Of a stretch of DNA of 64,000 nucleotides, positions 1 to 8,227 are shown piece after piece. Every line of letters begins with the position of its first letter. Position 1 is the stretch's first letter. A program made the translations under genes and the position numbers. Below the pieces are notes generated by a model. That model did no database searches, was not told the origin of the DNA, and saw nothing but the letters and a program-made list of their open reading frames with translations. Source of the DNA: Leptolyngbya sp. NIES-2104 (GTDB taxonomy: Bacteria > Cyanobacteriota > Cyanobacteriia > Leptolyngbyales > Leptolyngbyaceae); NCBI RefSeq assembly GCF_001485215.1, contig NZ_BBWW01000001.1, positions 4,650,001-4,714,000 of the forward strand. Reading direction: 5' to 3'.

Positions 1-2952
1 TTGTTTTTCCCATTCCGCCAAGATTGAATTGCGATCGTCTTCCGGTGGAAAGTATTTGTAAATCCGCAATCCGCCGCGTCGTCCATCAGGAGCCACCGCA
101 CGACCTGTACAGGTGAGTTTGACTCCGATTTTGCCAAGTAGGGTTTGAACAATAGCGATCGGGGCGAGCTTCTCGGTCACAGTGAAGTTAAACAACGCTT
201 TCATATCGTCACGGCATTCTAAGGCAGTCGTGGCAACGAATTGAACGAGATCATCAGTCGCGAGAATTCTTTCGCCAGGTTTGAGGAATTCGGGGATTTT
301 TAGCGATCGTAATGCCTCAACTTGAGCCGTTAAGAGCTTCACGTCCTGAATCGAGATCTTTCCATCTCCTCGTTCTAGATGATCTTCAAGTTCCTGCATG
401 TCGTGTAGGCGAACGTATTCAGGATTGCGTGTTAGATAGTAATACAAGCGCAGTTGGGTATGCCAGCCATCATCATCTTTAAGTTTTATCTCTGGTGTAA
501 TCGTTTCTACGTTGTATTTCTGTTTTAGTTCGTGTTTACGTTTGCTGTAACGTTTCTGGATCGTTTGGTTTGCTTGTTCTTTGAGTTCGTAGTATTCTTC
601 AGGTGTAATTTCGGGAGAATCGGAAACCGCGATCGCTTCAGCCGTTTGGTTCCGAGTCCGAATCGCGGAAATCACTTGAGCAATGCGATCGCAGACTTTC
701 AGATCGTGCCGCGCTTCTAAGAACTCAAATCCTGAAACCGTTAGAACGCCAGATTTTAGATTGTCGATCGTTTGTTCGGTGATCGGCAACTGTCCAAACA
801 TTTTGGTTAAATCATCGGTCACTAAGGTGACAGAATGCCCTTCGAGTAACAATCCATTCCGAAATTCACGACGATATCGCCAGAGAGACGCATTCACTCG
901 TGCCGCCATTTTTGCCCAGGTGCGAAGTGCGATCGGATTACTCTGCTCATCCAAATCGAAATCGATATCTTTTAGTAGTGCAATGTTGTACTGAACTGAT
1001 TTCTTCACCGATTGCGCCACATCTCGATAGTTACAGCTTCCGTTGCCGATTTTTCCAGGTCCAAAGTGTGCTGCCCAGACATAGCGGGGAATCGGTTCGC
1101 GGACTCGTGCTAGAGCTTGCCGGGATTCAGAATCGGGAGTCACACCTTGAAAGATTCCGAACACGCCTTTGAAATGATTGCGAATGTCGATCGATACTCC
1201 AGTTCCGATCGTCGGTGTCGCTAAAACAATATCGTAATCACCAACGACATCATTGATTTTTTCAGCGATATGATAGGCAGCGTGATCAGGATCAGAAACA
1301 GTTTCGCTATCAATTCTGAGAATGCGTTTATCAGAAAATTGTAGCTTGAGATAAGTTTCTAGATTCTTGGAACTCCAACGCCCGCGCACTTTTTGAGAAT
1401 CGAGACAAACAAAGATCGCCCCAGTTTGCAAGACCGATTCCATTCGATCGATTAACGGTGCAGGGTTCTTCGTGTCGTACAGCGAAACATCCCAAGCAAT
1501 CTCAGGTTTCCACTCATTCACGACAACCCAAGGAGTGACCGGAGTTTCTGCCAATCCGCGCAGATAATCAATACTGACATCAGACAAATCCGCGTCTTGT
1601 GCAATCACTAAGCCGCCCGTTTCGAGAACAGTTTCAATCAATTCGCGCAGTGTTTCCAAAATTCTGACGCGCTGATAATAGCAAGTTGCACTATTCAAAG
1701 CGTGCCATAACACTTGTTCGACTTCATCGAGAATGACGATCGCGCCTTCCCATTCTGCCGGATTAAACCGCGCCTTGGAATTCGGATGCAGCGAATCAAT
1801 ACACAGTCCATAGCTATCTGGATTCTCGGAATTGAGCGCGTCAGTGATCCAATCAATTCCGATACTTTGGCAGATTGCTTTACCGAGTTGGATTCGATGC
1901 GTGATCACGAGAATTTTACGATCGCACTCTTTAATCAATCCTTGGAGCGCCGTCGTTTTTCCAGTTCCTTTTGCACTTTTAATACAAGCTAAACCGGATT
2001 CTGGATAAGGCAGATCGCCCAGATACGGCTGATTTAATGTAAGGGAAGGTGAATAGGTTAGTGACCATAATTGTGATGCTTGCCAGAATTCGAGCTGCGT
2101 CGCTGATTCATATAATTTTGTAAACGCATCAGCACCACGAGCGACAACGAAATCATCAACGCCTTTTTCAGCACCCGGTAGTGCAATAACTTTAACTTGA
2201 CAGCCAGCATGGGTTAAGAGTTGTCCTAAACGAGTAGTAGCAAGAAAAATATTTTGTAAGGTTCTCGGCTTCGTTTCGTAATCGAAACAGATGTGAAACG
2301 ATCGTTGATCCGTTGCAAAATGTCCGAGTTCTGCAATCAGTTGCCGAGTCTCACGGCGATACCCACTAAAGATGCCCGGAAGCGCGATCGCTGGATACCC
2401 CAAACTAAGTAAACATCCGGCTTTTTTCTCACCTTCAGTTAAGACGATCGGTAAATTATTTCTCCAGACCCATTCCCAAAAATTCGTTGCGCCATTGATT
2501 GCAATCTCAAATCGTTCTGCCACTTTCATCCAAATTCGCATCGGGATATCTAGCAGAATCAAACGGCTCGAACCTTTACCAAGACTCGGACTGAGGTATT
2601 TTGCAGGCTTGTTTTTTTGTCGATCGACGACCGGCGTATCCGGCTTAAACCGTCCCCATTCCATACGCTGCCAGTGATTCAGCGGATCAACACCACTCAC
2701 CCACCAGCCGCGAACCGATTCCCGCGCTTGATTTCCAAACCGGGTCACTTTCCAGTTGAGAAGTTCAGCGATCGGGTAATTCGCCTCACGGGTAAACGGA
2801 TCAACTTCAGTGTCTTCAAGCGTTCTCACATTTCGGTGAATGATCTCCGGATCAACACCGCTCATCAACCATTCTTGTTCGTGATCGGAAGCGAGGTTAC
2901 CACCGATCGATTTTGCTGCTCCAGAGGGAGCAATTCTGAGGGAAGTCACCAT
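1..2952 (-). CDS. CyRepA-type plasmid replication protein (DUF3854 plus helicase), 3' end outside window
   Basis: I translated this frame by hand; it stays open for 984 codons and leaves the window at base 1, so the C-terminus is missing. The ATG at 2952 follows an AAGGAG ribosome site at about 2962-2968. An N-terminal DUF3854/TOPRIM-like segment shows LTEGEKKA near residue 170. A P-loop KGTGKTTAL lies near residues 328-335 and a Walker B stretch VILDEVEQ near 406-412. This order matches the cyanobacterial plasmid initiators called CyRepA (the type encoded on Synechocystis plasmids), which are thought to unwind the plasmid origin. It faces an initiator-like gene across an intergenic region with repeats. 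The family call is from memory of domain order; a phage-type primase-helicase is the main alternative. Confidence 0.72.
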   Translation of the reverse strand, partial: MVTSLRIAPSGAAKSIGGNLASDHEQEWLMSGVDPEIIHRNVRTLEDTEVDPFTREANYPIAELLNWKVTRFGNQARESVRGWWVSGVDPLNHWQRMEWGRFKPDTPVVDRQKNKPAKYLSPSLGKGSSRLILLDIPMRIWMKVAERFEIAINGATNFWEWVWRNNLPIVLTEGEKKAGCLLSLGYPAIALPGIFSGYRRETRQLIAELGHFATDQRSFHICFDYETKPRTLQNIFLATTRLGQLLTHAGCQVKVIALPGAEKGVDDFVVARGADAFTKLYESATQLEFWQASQLWSLTYSPSLTLNQPYLGDLPYPESGLACIKSAKGTGKTTALQGLIKECDRKILVITHRIQLGKAICQSIGIDWITDALNSENPDSYGLCIDSLHPNSKARFNPAEWEGAIVILDEVEQVLWHALNSATCYYQRVRILETLRELIETVLETGGLVIAQDADLSDVSIDYLRGLAETPVTPWVVVNEWKPEIAWDVSLYDTKNPAPLIDRMESVLQTGAIFVCLDSQKVRGRWSSKNLETYLKLQFSDKRILRIDSETVSDPDHAAYHIAEKINDVVGDYDIVLATPTIGTGVSIDIRNHFKGVFGIFQGVTPDSESRQALARVREPIPRYVWAAHFGPGKIGNGSCNYRDVAQSVKKSVQYNIALLKDIDFDLDEQSNPIALRTWAKMAARVNASLWRYRREFRNGLLLEGHSVTLVTDDLTKMFGQLPITEQTIDNLKSGVLTVSGFEFLEARHDLKVCDRIAQVISAIRTRNQTAEAIAVSDSPEITPEEYYELKEQANQTIQKRYSKRKHELKQKYNVETITPEIKLKDDDGWHTQLRLYYYLTRNPEYVRLHDMQELEDHLERGDGKISIQDVKLLTAQVEALRSLKIPEFLKPGERILATDDLVQFVATTALECRDDMKALFNFTVTEKLAPIAIVQTLLGKIGVKLTCTGRAVAPDGRRGGLRIYKYFPPEDDRNSILAEWEKQ

Positions 2953-3010
2953 CAGCCCTGCTCCTTCTGGAATAAATTTGCAGACGAAACTAGCGCAGAA
3001 ATGCTGCACC

Positions 3011-3019
3011 TGATACAAT
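3011..3019 (+). promoter_or_regulatory. Extended -10 promoter for a short RNA opposite the rep leader
   Basis: TGATACAAT is an extended -10 motif (TG, one base, TACAAT) on the plus strand, 60 bases upstream of the minus-strand rep start. No good -35 box is visible. Transcription from here would run opposite to the rep 5' untranslated region. Confidence 0.4.
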
Positions 3020-3025
3020 GCTTAG

Positions 3026-3115
3026 ACATAGAAATCAAGCCCAATCTTTTTTGGGCAAACAAGGTTATCAACCCCTTTAGCTGACTGTGGTAGGGAAGCT
3101 TTAGGGGTTTTGCTT
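3026..3115 (+). ncRNA. Candidate counter-transcribed RNA over the rep 5' leader
   Basis: A transcript starting about 7 bases after the -10 box would contain a hairpin with arms GCCCAA (3039-3044) and TTGGGC (3051-3056). It would end in a larger hairpin with arms 3070-3082 and 3097-3109, where 11 of 13 positions pair with a central TT/TT mismatch. TTTTGCTT follows, which looks like a Rho-independent terminator. The RNA would be about 90 nt and complementary to the leader of the rep mRNA. Antisense RNAs limit Rep synthesis in many plasmids, including cyanobacterial ones; that role here is inference. Confidence 0.4.
3070..3112 (+). terminator. Hairpin plus T-rich tail ending the candidate antisense RNA
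   Basis: The arms are 3070-3082 (AACCCCTTTAGCT) and 3097-3109 (AGCTTTAGGGGTT). They pair as 7 bp, a TT/TT bubble and 4 bp, and the 3' arm runs into TTTT. The loop contains one copy of GTGGTAG, a heptamer repeated downstream. Confidence 0.4.
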
Positions 3116-3478
3116 ATGGAGTCGAAATTCTAGATTGGCAACGTTGTAGCGGTGGTAGTCGCCCAAAATCGCACAATCCCATTCGAGACAAACAAGGTTC
3201 CGTCAGGCAATGGTGGTAGACATCTCCGACGTGGAAAGCAGATTAACACTGATCCAGTCGAGGCTCAAGAGGGTGTGGATCGCTGATCCGCGAAAGTTAC
3301 AGGCGATGAATACGGGCGCGTTAGCAGGAAAACGAGACGGCGGACGGATAGGCAAAGAGGCGAAAAGTTTCGAGTTTGCGGGTGGATCGATCGCATAAAA
3401 TAAGGAGCGCGGAGCGCCTGGATCATTGACGCGAGAGTTACAGAAACCGCGATCGAATTCGGACGCAGGCGTTACAGG
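3087..3478. repeat. Iteron-like short repeats between the two replication genes
   Basis: GTGGTAG occurs at 3087-3093, 3152-3158 and 3213-3219, spaced 65 and 61 bases, close to six helical turns. GTTACAG occurs at 3296, 3437 and 3471. The first two lie inside longer imperfect repeats (3277-3303 and 3419-3443) that share TGGATC, a CGCGA/GCGAG block and AGTTACAG. Together they sit between two divergent replication-type genes, where a plasmid origin would be expected. I see no DnaA-box cluster and no convincing gene from 3116 to 3586. Confidence 0.4.
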
Positions 3479-3586
3479 ACTCCGTAAACTTACTACTACT
3501 GGTGGCGTGAGATTGGGTTATCCCGACACTAGACCCCTAGATATAGCGTTCACCCTCTAGACAAAACTCCGGGGGTAGTGCACTAT

Positions 3587-4693
3587 ATGTGGGGTCTAGA
3601 ATCTCCACAAGCGATGAAACTACTAGAAGCAGCTTTTCCAGTCGATAGCCAACTCTTGATGGTGTTGCCCAGAGCCGGGGCATCGGTGCGAAATCCAGAT
3701 GTGCGATTGCCGATTTTGCGATCGGATGTGGACGGCTACTATTTGGAAATGCGAGTCGAAGCGGATGTCCAAGACGAAAGCGAATTTGCGGTGATTCGTC
3801 GTGTGCCACTAGAGAATTTGACCGAAGAAGAATTAGTCGAATTAAAAACCGAATACGCCAAACTGGACTGGACAGCCTGTGTGCAGAAAGGGGTGAGTAA
3901 TGGATTAGAAAGAGTTCAAGATCGCCGCATTCAAAGAATGTTTATGGCGTTGATGACATTTCTGAATCCGCGTCAGATTTCGATCGTGCTTTATCTCTAC
4001 AAATTGGCAGCCCAACAGCAGAACGGCGGAACGGTGACGTTTCGATCGAATGACTTACTTGAAAGCTTGGGATATACGCGGACAAAGGATGGCGGGTTTG
4101 CGTCGAAACTGCGATCGCAACTCAATCGTGATCTTGTCGCACTTCATCGCACCGAATTAGTGTTAGCACAATCGTTTAAAAAGATGAATCAAAATCGCAG
4201 TGCAAAAGTTGCGATTAAGAGCATTCTAAGAATCAAAGATTATGAAGTTGACAATGCTCCTAGAGATTTTGATATTACAAAAGCCGCAGATTACACATAT
4301 GAGTTGGCTGATTCTTACACAATCTCTTTAGAATTCTTTGACGGTTCTAGAAATGGTGATTGCGTTCTTTTTTCCAATCAATTTGACATTACTCAGCGAC
4401 TGGGAAGCAATGCAAAATGCGATTACAAAACCAAGCTTTTGATCTATTTAGCCAGTCGGATGAAGTGGGACAGCTTGACCGATGGACAATTTATTTCCGT
4501 CTCAAAACAGTATTTGTTCAAGAATCTCGACTTGTTCGGCAGCAATTCCTCTCGAAATAATCAGATTTTCTGGCGCACCGTAGACGAACTGAAAGAAGAT
4601 GGCTACCTGCTCGGCGCACAAGAACTTTCAGGAAAGAGCCGAATTTCGACAATTCAATTTCAAATTGATTCTACGAAATTGAAGTGTAAGTAG
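3587..4693 (+). CDS. Winged-helix, replication-initiator-like protein
   Basis: A protein of about 368 residues that I do not recognise with certainty. The middle carries a helix-turn-helix/winged-helix pattern: LNPRQISIVLYLYKLA followed by a beta hairpin (GTVTFRSNDLLESLGYTR) and a basic helix (SKLRSQLNRDL). The C-terminal half has a second alpha/beta unit with similar spacing (FDITQRLGSN, YLASRMKW). Two tandem winged-helix units are typical of Rep_3-type plasmid initiators, and the gene faces a CyRepA-like gene across a repeat region. The ATG at 3587 is chosen; a GTG at 3578 and an ATG at 3614 are possible, and none has a strong ribosome site. The alternative is an unrelated DNA-binding regulator. 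Confidence 0.45.
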   Translation: MWGLESPQAMKLLEAAFPVDSQLLMVLPRAGASVRNPDVRLPILRSDVDGYYLEMRVEADVQDESEFAVIRRVPLENLTEEELVELKTEYAKLDWTACVQKGVSNGLERVQDRRIQRMFMALMTFLNPRQISIVLYLYKLAAQQQNGGTVTFRSNDLLESLGYTRTKDGGFASKLRSQLNRDLVALHRTELVLAQSFKKMNQNRSAKVAIKSILRIKDYEVDNAPRDFDITKAADYTYELADSYTISLEFFDGSRNGDCVLFSNQFDITQRLGSNAKCDYKTKLLIYLASRMKWDSLTDGQFISVSKQYLFKNLDLFGSNSSRNNQIFWRTVDELKEDGYLLGAQELSGKSRISTIQFQIDSTKLKCK

Positions 4694-4775
4694 GCTCCCG
4701 CCCCGGTTTTCCCTACCAAGCAAAATCAGTGTTCACGCTAAAATTTAGAGGAATGAACATTGAGAGTAAAAGCAA

Positions 4776-5420
4776 ATGGTGTTATTTGGATTTGGCAAAA
4801 AGCTCAACCTGCCCTCACCCGATGAAGCGCTAAAAGGTCGATCGACGAAAATGCCCGTCCCCGATAAGCATTTCGTCAATGGTCATCCGTTGCAGCCTCC
4901 TTTCCCCGCTGGTATTGAAGTTGCTGTGTTTGGTCTGGGTTGCTTCTGGGGTGCAGAGCGCAAATTCTGGCAGCAAGAAGGCGTTTACTCAACTGCTGTA
5001 GGGTACGCCGCTGGAATCACTCCAAATCCGACTTACCAAGAAGTCTGTACAGGTCAGACCGGACACAATGAAGTGGTCTTAGTCGCTTACGATCCCAAAG
5101 TGATTAGCTATGAAAAACTGCTGAAAGTGTTCTGGGAAAGTCACGATCCGACTCAAGGAATGCGCCAAGGAAACGATGTTGGAACTCAATATCGATCGGG
5201 TATTTATGTCTACAACGATGAACAGCGCCAAGCCGCAGAAACATCCTTGAAAGTGTACCAGGAAGAACTCGCAAAAGCAGGCTACAAACCAATTACGACC
5301 GAGATCTTAGACGCGCCTGAGTTCTACTACGCAGAAAACTATCACCAGCAGTATCTTGCTAAAAATCCAAATGGCTACTGTGGTTTAGGCGGCACGAAAG
5401 TCTGCTATCCGGGAGCTTGA
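4776..5420 (+). CDS. msrA: Peptide-methionine (S)-S-oxide reductase MsrA
   Basis: Reduces methionine-S-sulfoxide in proteins using thioredoxin, repairing oxidative damage in the cytosol. The signature GCFWGAE places the catalytic cysteine at residue 56. It is followed by typical blocks [23 protein letters not shown] and AENYHQQYL. Near the C-terminus are YCGLGG and KVCYPG, so resolving cysteines are present. Length 214 residues is normal for cyanobacterial MsrA with an N-terminal extension of about 45 residues. The last 16 bases overlap the 3' end of the convergent metallo-hydrolase gene. Confidence 0.95.
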   Translation: MVLFGFGKKLNLPSPDEALKGRSTKMPVPDKHFVNGHPLQPPFPAGIEVAVFGLGCFWGAERKFWQQEGVYSTAVGYAAGITPNPTYQEVCTGQTGHNEVVLVAYDPKVISYEKLLKVFWESHDPTQGMRQGNDVGTQYRSGIYVYNDEQRQAAETSLKVYQEELAKAGYKPITTEILDAPEFYYAENYHQQYLAKNPNGYCGLGGTKVCYPGA

Positions 5421-7051
5421 TCCACATCTTCACGAGTTGGCTCCATTGCAGTTTGAGCCGCCTCGAAGACTGGACAATATCCATCCGGGGTCACTTTGAA
5501 GTTAAACAAGGGTGATCCCGGATTCCAACATCGCTGCCCTCGGTAATGCCGACAGCGGAAACAGCAATCTTTTTCACTACTATCCATCCAAGCAGGCGAT
5601 CGCTCATTGTTCTGCGTCATTAGTTCCCGCTGAGTCAGTCCCCGCAACACGAGATCCTGACCTTGCCAGCGAGCTTCGATTAGTCCCGTATCAGAGAGCG
5701 ATCGCCATCTCGGATCATGCGTAATTGCATCCGGAAGCGTAATCGTGACGACCGTTCCAAGCTCTGTTAATTCCCCTTCGTAAGTCGTTTCTGGGGGTGC
5801 AGGTTGTAGGAAGGTTTCCCCGATCGGTAACTCAACTAAACTCCCGGACGCGGGAGAATGCAGATGATAGCGATTGTGCAGTTCATCTAATCCGGTTAAA
5901 TCTACGAGGTAGTTCGGATCGCCATGAACAAAGATGACGTGTTGGGGTCGCAAGTTGTGAATAAACTGTGTCGTACTTGCTCCATCACAATGCTGCGCTA
6001 ACACATACGTTTCAATGTCATACTCTGGCGAAATCTCGATCAAGCCTTCTTCCAAATGGTGCGGTAGCAGAATTAACCAGCGTTCCGGCGAATCTTCGCA
6101 GAATTCTTGCCAGTCAATCGAGAAATCCGTCAGCACAATACAAGGCGATCCACCGACGAGCGATCGCTGTTCTGGATGCAATCTTCTAACTCTAGGACGG
6201 ATGCGATCGTCCCAAAATAACGATTGATGTTTGGCAAAATTTTGAACCGAAGTCGGTAAATGCGGTAAAAGTTCCAAATACGCATCACACCCAGAAGCAA
6301 CCGTTCCATCGACCCAAATATCTAAGTCACGTCCGGTAAATAGGTGATGACTCCGGAGCAGCATTAATAGCTCTTGTCCGAGTCCAACCATTGGCAACGG
6401 GAGAAGAATCGATTGTCGATCGCTTAATGCCCGACTAATTCTTTCTGCAATCTGATTTTCCTGCTGTCGTCGATGTGGAAATCTTGCTGTTCCGTAAGTT
6501 CCTTCGACAATCACCACATCTGGACGCAATCCCCGCAATTCTTCGAGTCGCAAGCCCTCGACCAATCGCGAATTCGATAAAAAGAAATCCCCAGTGTAGA
6601 GAATGGAATGCGATCGACCTTCTGGCGGCGTGTAAGTTAATAAAATCGCAGCCGCTCCTGGAAGATGCCCCGCTGGAAACAATTCCGCCGTCAATCCATC
6701 TTGAAACTCGACAGGCGATCGCCAAGGAAGCGCATGAACAAACTGAGGAACGCGCCCCGGTTCATCCAACCAATTGAGCGGTAAAAGCTGTGTCGTCACC
6801 TCACTCGCGTAAATCGGCATCTGAGGAAAAGCGCGATGCAAATTTAGCAAACCCTGAGCGTGATCCGAATGGGCATGACTGCACAACACAACATCTGCGG
6901 GCGCGGAGACTTCCAAACTATCACCCGAAAGTGCAGTCAAATCCGACAGCCCACAATCTAGCAAAATTCGGTAAGGACCCATCCGAACGAGAAGACAAAC
7001 TCCCTCGTCTCCATGCCCTGCACCGTAAGGGAAACACTCCAATTGCGTCAC
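5405..7051 (-). CDS. Beta-CASP family metallo-beta-lactamase-fold hydrolase
   Basis: 548 residues. The N-terminal half has the metal-binding motif [10 protein letters not shown] and LYTGDF, and the middle has the beta-CASP insertion (VIVEGTYG). FVHGDPNY follows, as in the RMMBL region of RNA-processing nucleases. A C-terminal extension carries a small cysteine cluster ([14 protein letters not shown], and YCPVF later), perhaps an extra metal site. The family acts on RNA or DNA ends; substrate here is unknown. The start is GTG at 7051, because the ATG just upstream runs into a stop within four codons. It overlaps msrA tail to tail by 16 bases. Confidence 0.85.
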   Translation of the reverse strand: MTQLECFPYGAGHGDEGVCLLVRMGPYRILLDCGLSDLTALSGDSLEVSAPADVVLCSHAHSDHAQGLLNLHRAFPQMPIYASEVTTQLLPLNWLDEPGRVPQFVHALPWRSPVEFQDGLTAELFPAGHLPGAAAILLTYTPPEGRSHSILYTGDFFLSNSRLVEGLRLEELRGLRPDVVIVEGTYGTARFPHRRQQENQIAERISRALSDRQSILLPLPMVGLGQELLMLLRSHHLFTGRDLDIWVDGTVASGCDAYLELLPHLPTSVQNFAKHQSLFWDDRIRPRVRRLHPEQRSLVGGSPCIVLTDFSIDWQEFCEDSPERWLILLPHHLEEGLIEISPEYDIETYVLAQHCDGASTTQFIHNLRPQHVIFVHGDPNYLVDLTGLDELHNRYHLHSPASGSLVELPIGETFLQPAPPETTYEGELTELGTVVTITLPDAITHDPRWRSLSDTGLIEARWQGQDLVLRGLTQRELMTQNNERSPAWMDSSEKDCCFRCRHYRGQRCWNPGSPLFNFKVTPDGYCPVFEAAQTAMEPTREDVDQAPG

Positions 7052-7147
7052 GAATCCATCCTAGAGAAACTCAGAATTCAGCCCGACAGAATTCGGAATT
7101 CGAGGATGGAGTTGGTCTACCTCGACTTCCGCGTTCGAGGGTCTATT

Positions 7148-7272
7148 TTAATGTGCGGAGCCGTTGCCATGATAGTTATCGGTATCATAAAAACCATTGC
7201 GTGTTCCAAAGAACAGACAAGCGACGGTAAAAACGCCAGAAAGCACAAGCAGAACGAGTTTTACATCCATAA
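7148..7272 (-). pseudogene. Single-TM micro-ORF with a one-base frameshift in an A6 run
   Basis: On the minus strand an ATG at 7272 with AAGG 12 bases upstream opens MDVK, then meets six A residues. One frame over, the reading continues as a hydrophobic helix (LVLLVLSGVFTVACLFFG) and a polar tail (TRNGFYDTDNYHGNGSAH), ending at TAA 7148-7150. Seven A residues would join both parts into a 41-residue membrane micro-protein. The downstream frame has no ATG, GTG or TTG start of its own. The protein looks conserved in style (one TM segment, Tyr/His/Asp tail), so a sequencing error or recent mutation is likely. Function unknown. Confidence 0.5.
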
Positions 7273-7441
7273 TCGCTGACTACCTTTTTGATCTAGTGTA
7301 CAAGGGTAAGAATGAGAACTGATGCTAAGAATCTTGAACAATCCTAAAGTCAGTTCGCTACTAGCTTAGAAAATCACAGATTGATCTTAGATTCTCCCAA
7401 AGATAGAAGTCTTGTCGATCGTACGAAAGTTCGCGATCGTC

Positions 7442-7927
7442 TCATTGAGGCTTAATCAACTGCCCTCGATCGGTAAACCTGACCGATTTAATTCTTAGTG
7501 CCGGATTTTGCGTCAACGTCCGCCGCACACTTCCAAATAGTGCCAACTGTTCACAATTCGCAAGTGAAGTGAGCGATCGACGCGCCTTCGGAATTGGACG
7601 AAAATCGATCGTTGCGACTCCAGACTTAACTCTCACGCGATAGCCCGCCACATCTAGACTTTCGCTATTCGCTTTTAAGAGCGTTTTCGCGATCGCTTGC
7701 GTCACGGGTTGATTTGCCGGAACCCTTTCTTTCGTCGTGACAAATTCATTGCACTGATTATCAAGCTGGAAAATATTGATCGCGATCGTCTTTCCGGTGG
7801 GCTGCGGAGACGGTTTTGGGGTGGATGCGACTGGAGAAGGCGAAACTTCGATTCGGATCGGTTCGGGAGACCGACAACCGCTGAGTATAAAAAATACCAA
7901 ATTGAAAATGAGAAACCCTCGAATCAT
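7442..7927 (-). CDS. GerMN-domain lipoprotein
   Basis: About 161 residues from the ATG at 7927, chosen because it puts a signal peptide (IRGFLIFNLVFFILSGC) directly at the N-terminus with a lipobox cysteine at residue 18. An ATG at 7963 would add 12 polar residues. A Pro/Ser linker is followed by a GerMN domain (INIFQLDNQC, TLLKANSESLDVAGYRVRVKSG, TIDFRP, ALFGSVRRTLTQ). GerMN domains are found in spore-germination and in unrelated cell-envelope lipoproteins; in cyanobacteria the role is unknown. The protein is probably anchored to the outer face of the plasma membrane. It stands alone, divergent from mgtE. Confidence 0.75.
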   Translation of the reverse strand: MIRGFLIFNLVFFILSGCRSPEPIRIEVSPSPVASTPKPSPQPTGKTIAINIFQLDNQCNEFVTTKERVPANQPVTQAIAKTLLKANSESLDVAGYRVRVKSGVATIDFRPIPKARRSLTSLANCEQLALFGSVRRTLTQNPALRIKSVRFTDRGQLIKPQ

Positions 7928-8184
7928 TTGTGTTGAAACTTTTCCTGTTTTTGGATGCGTCATTGGAAAGAGGAACTATACCAACTAGGGTAGACCATCG
8001 ATCGAGTCCACTTGCGCCAAAAGACGGTATTTTCCGCTCCGTGTTCTTGGAGACATTGTGAAAAACCAGCTTCAGGGTTAGCATGGAATCAGCGATGCCC
8101 AGTAGGGGTATTGATGTTGCGTTCTTACACATTCATGGACGAAGTCCATTTATTCAACACAGCAAACCTTTCCTAGCGTGGATG

Positions 8185-8216
8185 CCTTGGGTCTTCCAGC
8201 GCGAGGAAGATCAAGG
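8185..8216 (+). promoter_or_regulatory. Shine-Dalgarno-sequestering hairpin before mgtE
   Basis: Left arm 8185-8197 (CCTTGGGTCTTCC), loop AGCGCGA, right arm 8205-8216 (GGAAGATCAAGG). Twelve pairs form, with one bulged G and one G-T. The right arm ends in AAGG, the start of the mgtE ribosome site AAGGAGGG (8213-8220), so folding would hide it. A smaller hairpin, ATGGAC/GTCCAT (8135-8149), lies upstream. No match to the known M-box consensus was seen. Confidence 0.5.
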
Positions 8217-8227
8217 AGGGAAGTTAA

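Noticed and set aside
3210..3398. 62-codon plus-strand frame in the replication intergenic region
   Set aside because: No ribosome site and no recognisable protein pattern; it overlaps the repeat block and looks like chance.
7964..8227. M-box magnesium riboswitch before mgtE
   Set aside because: The conserved M-box core could not be found; only a Shine-Dalgarno hairpin is supported.
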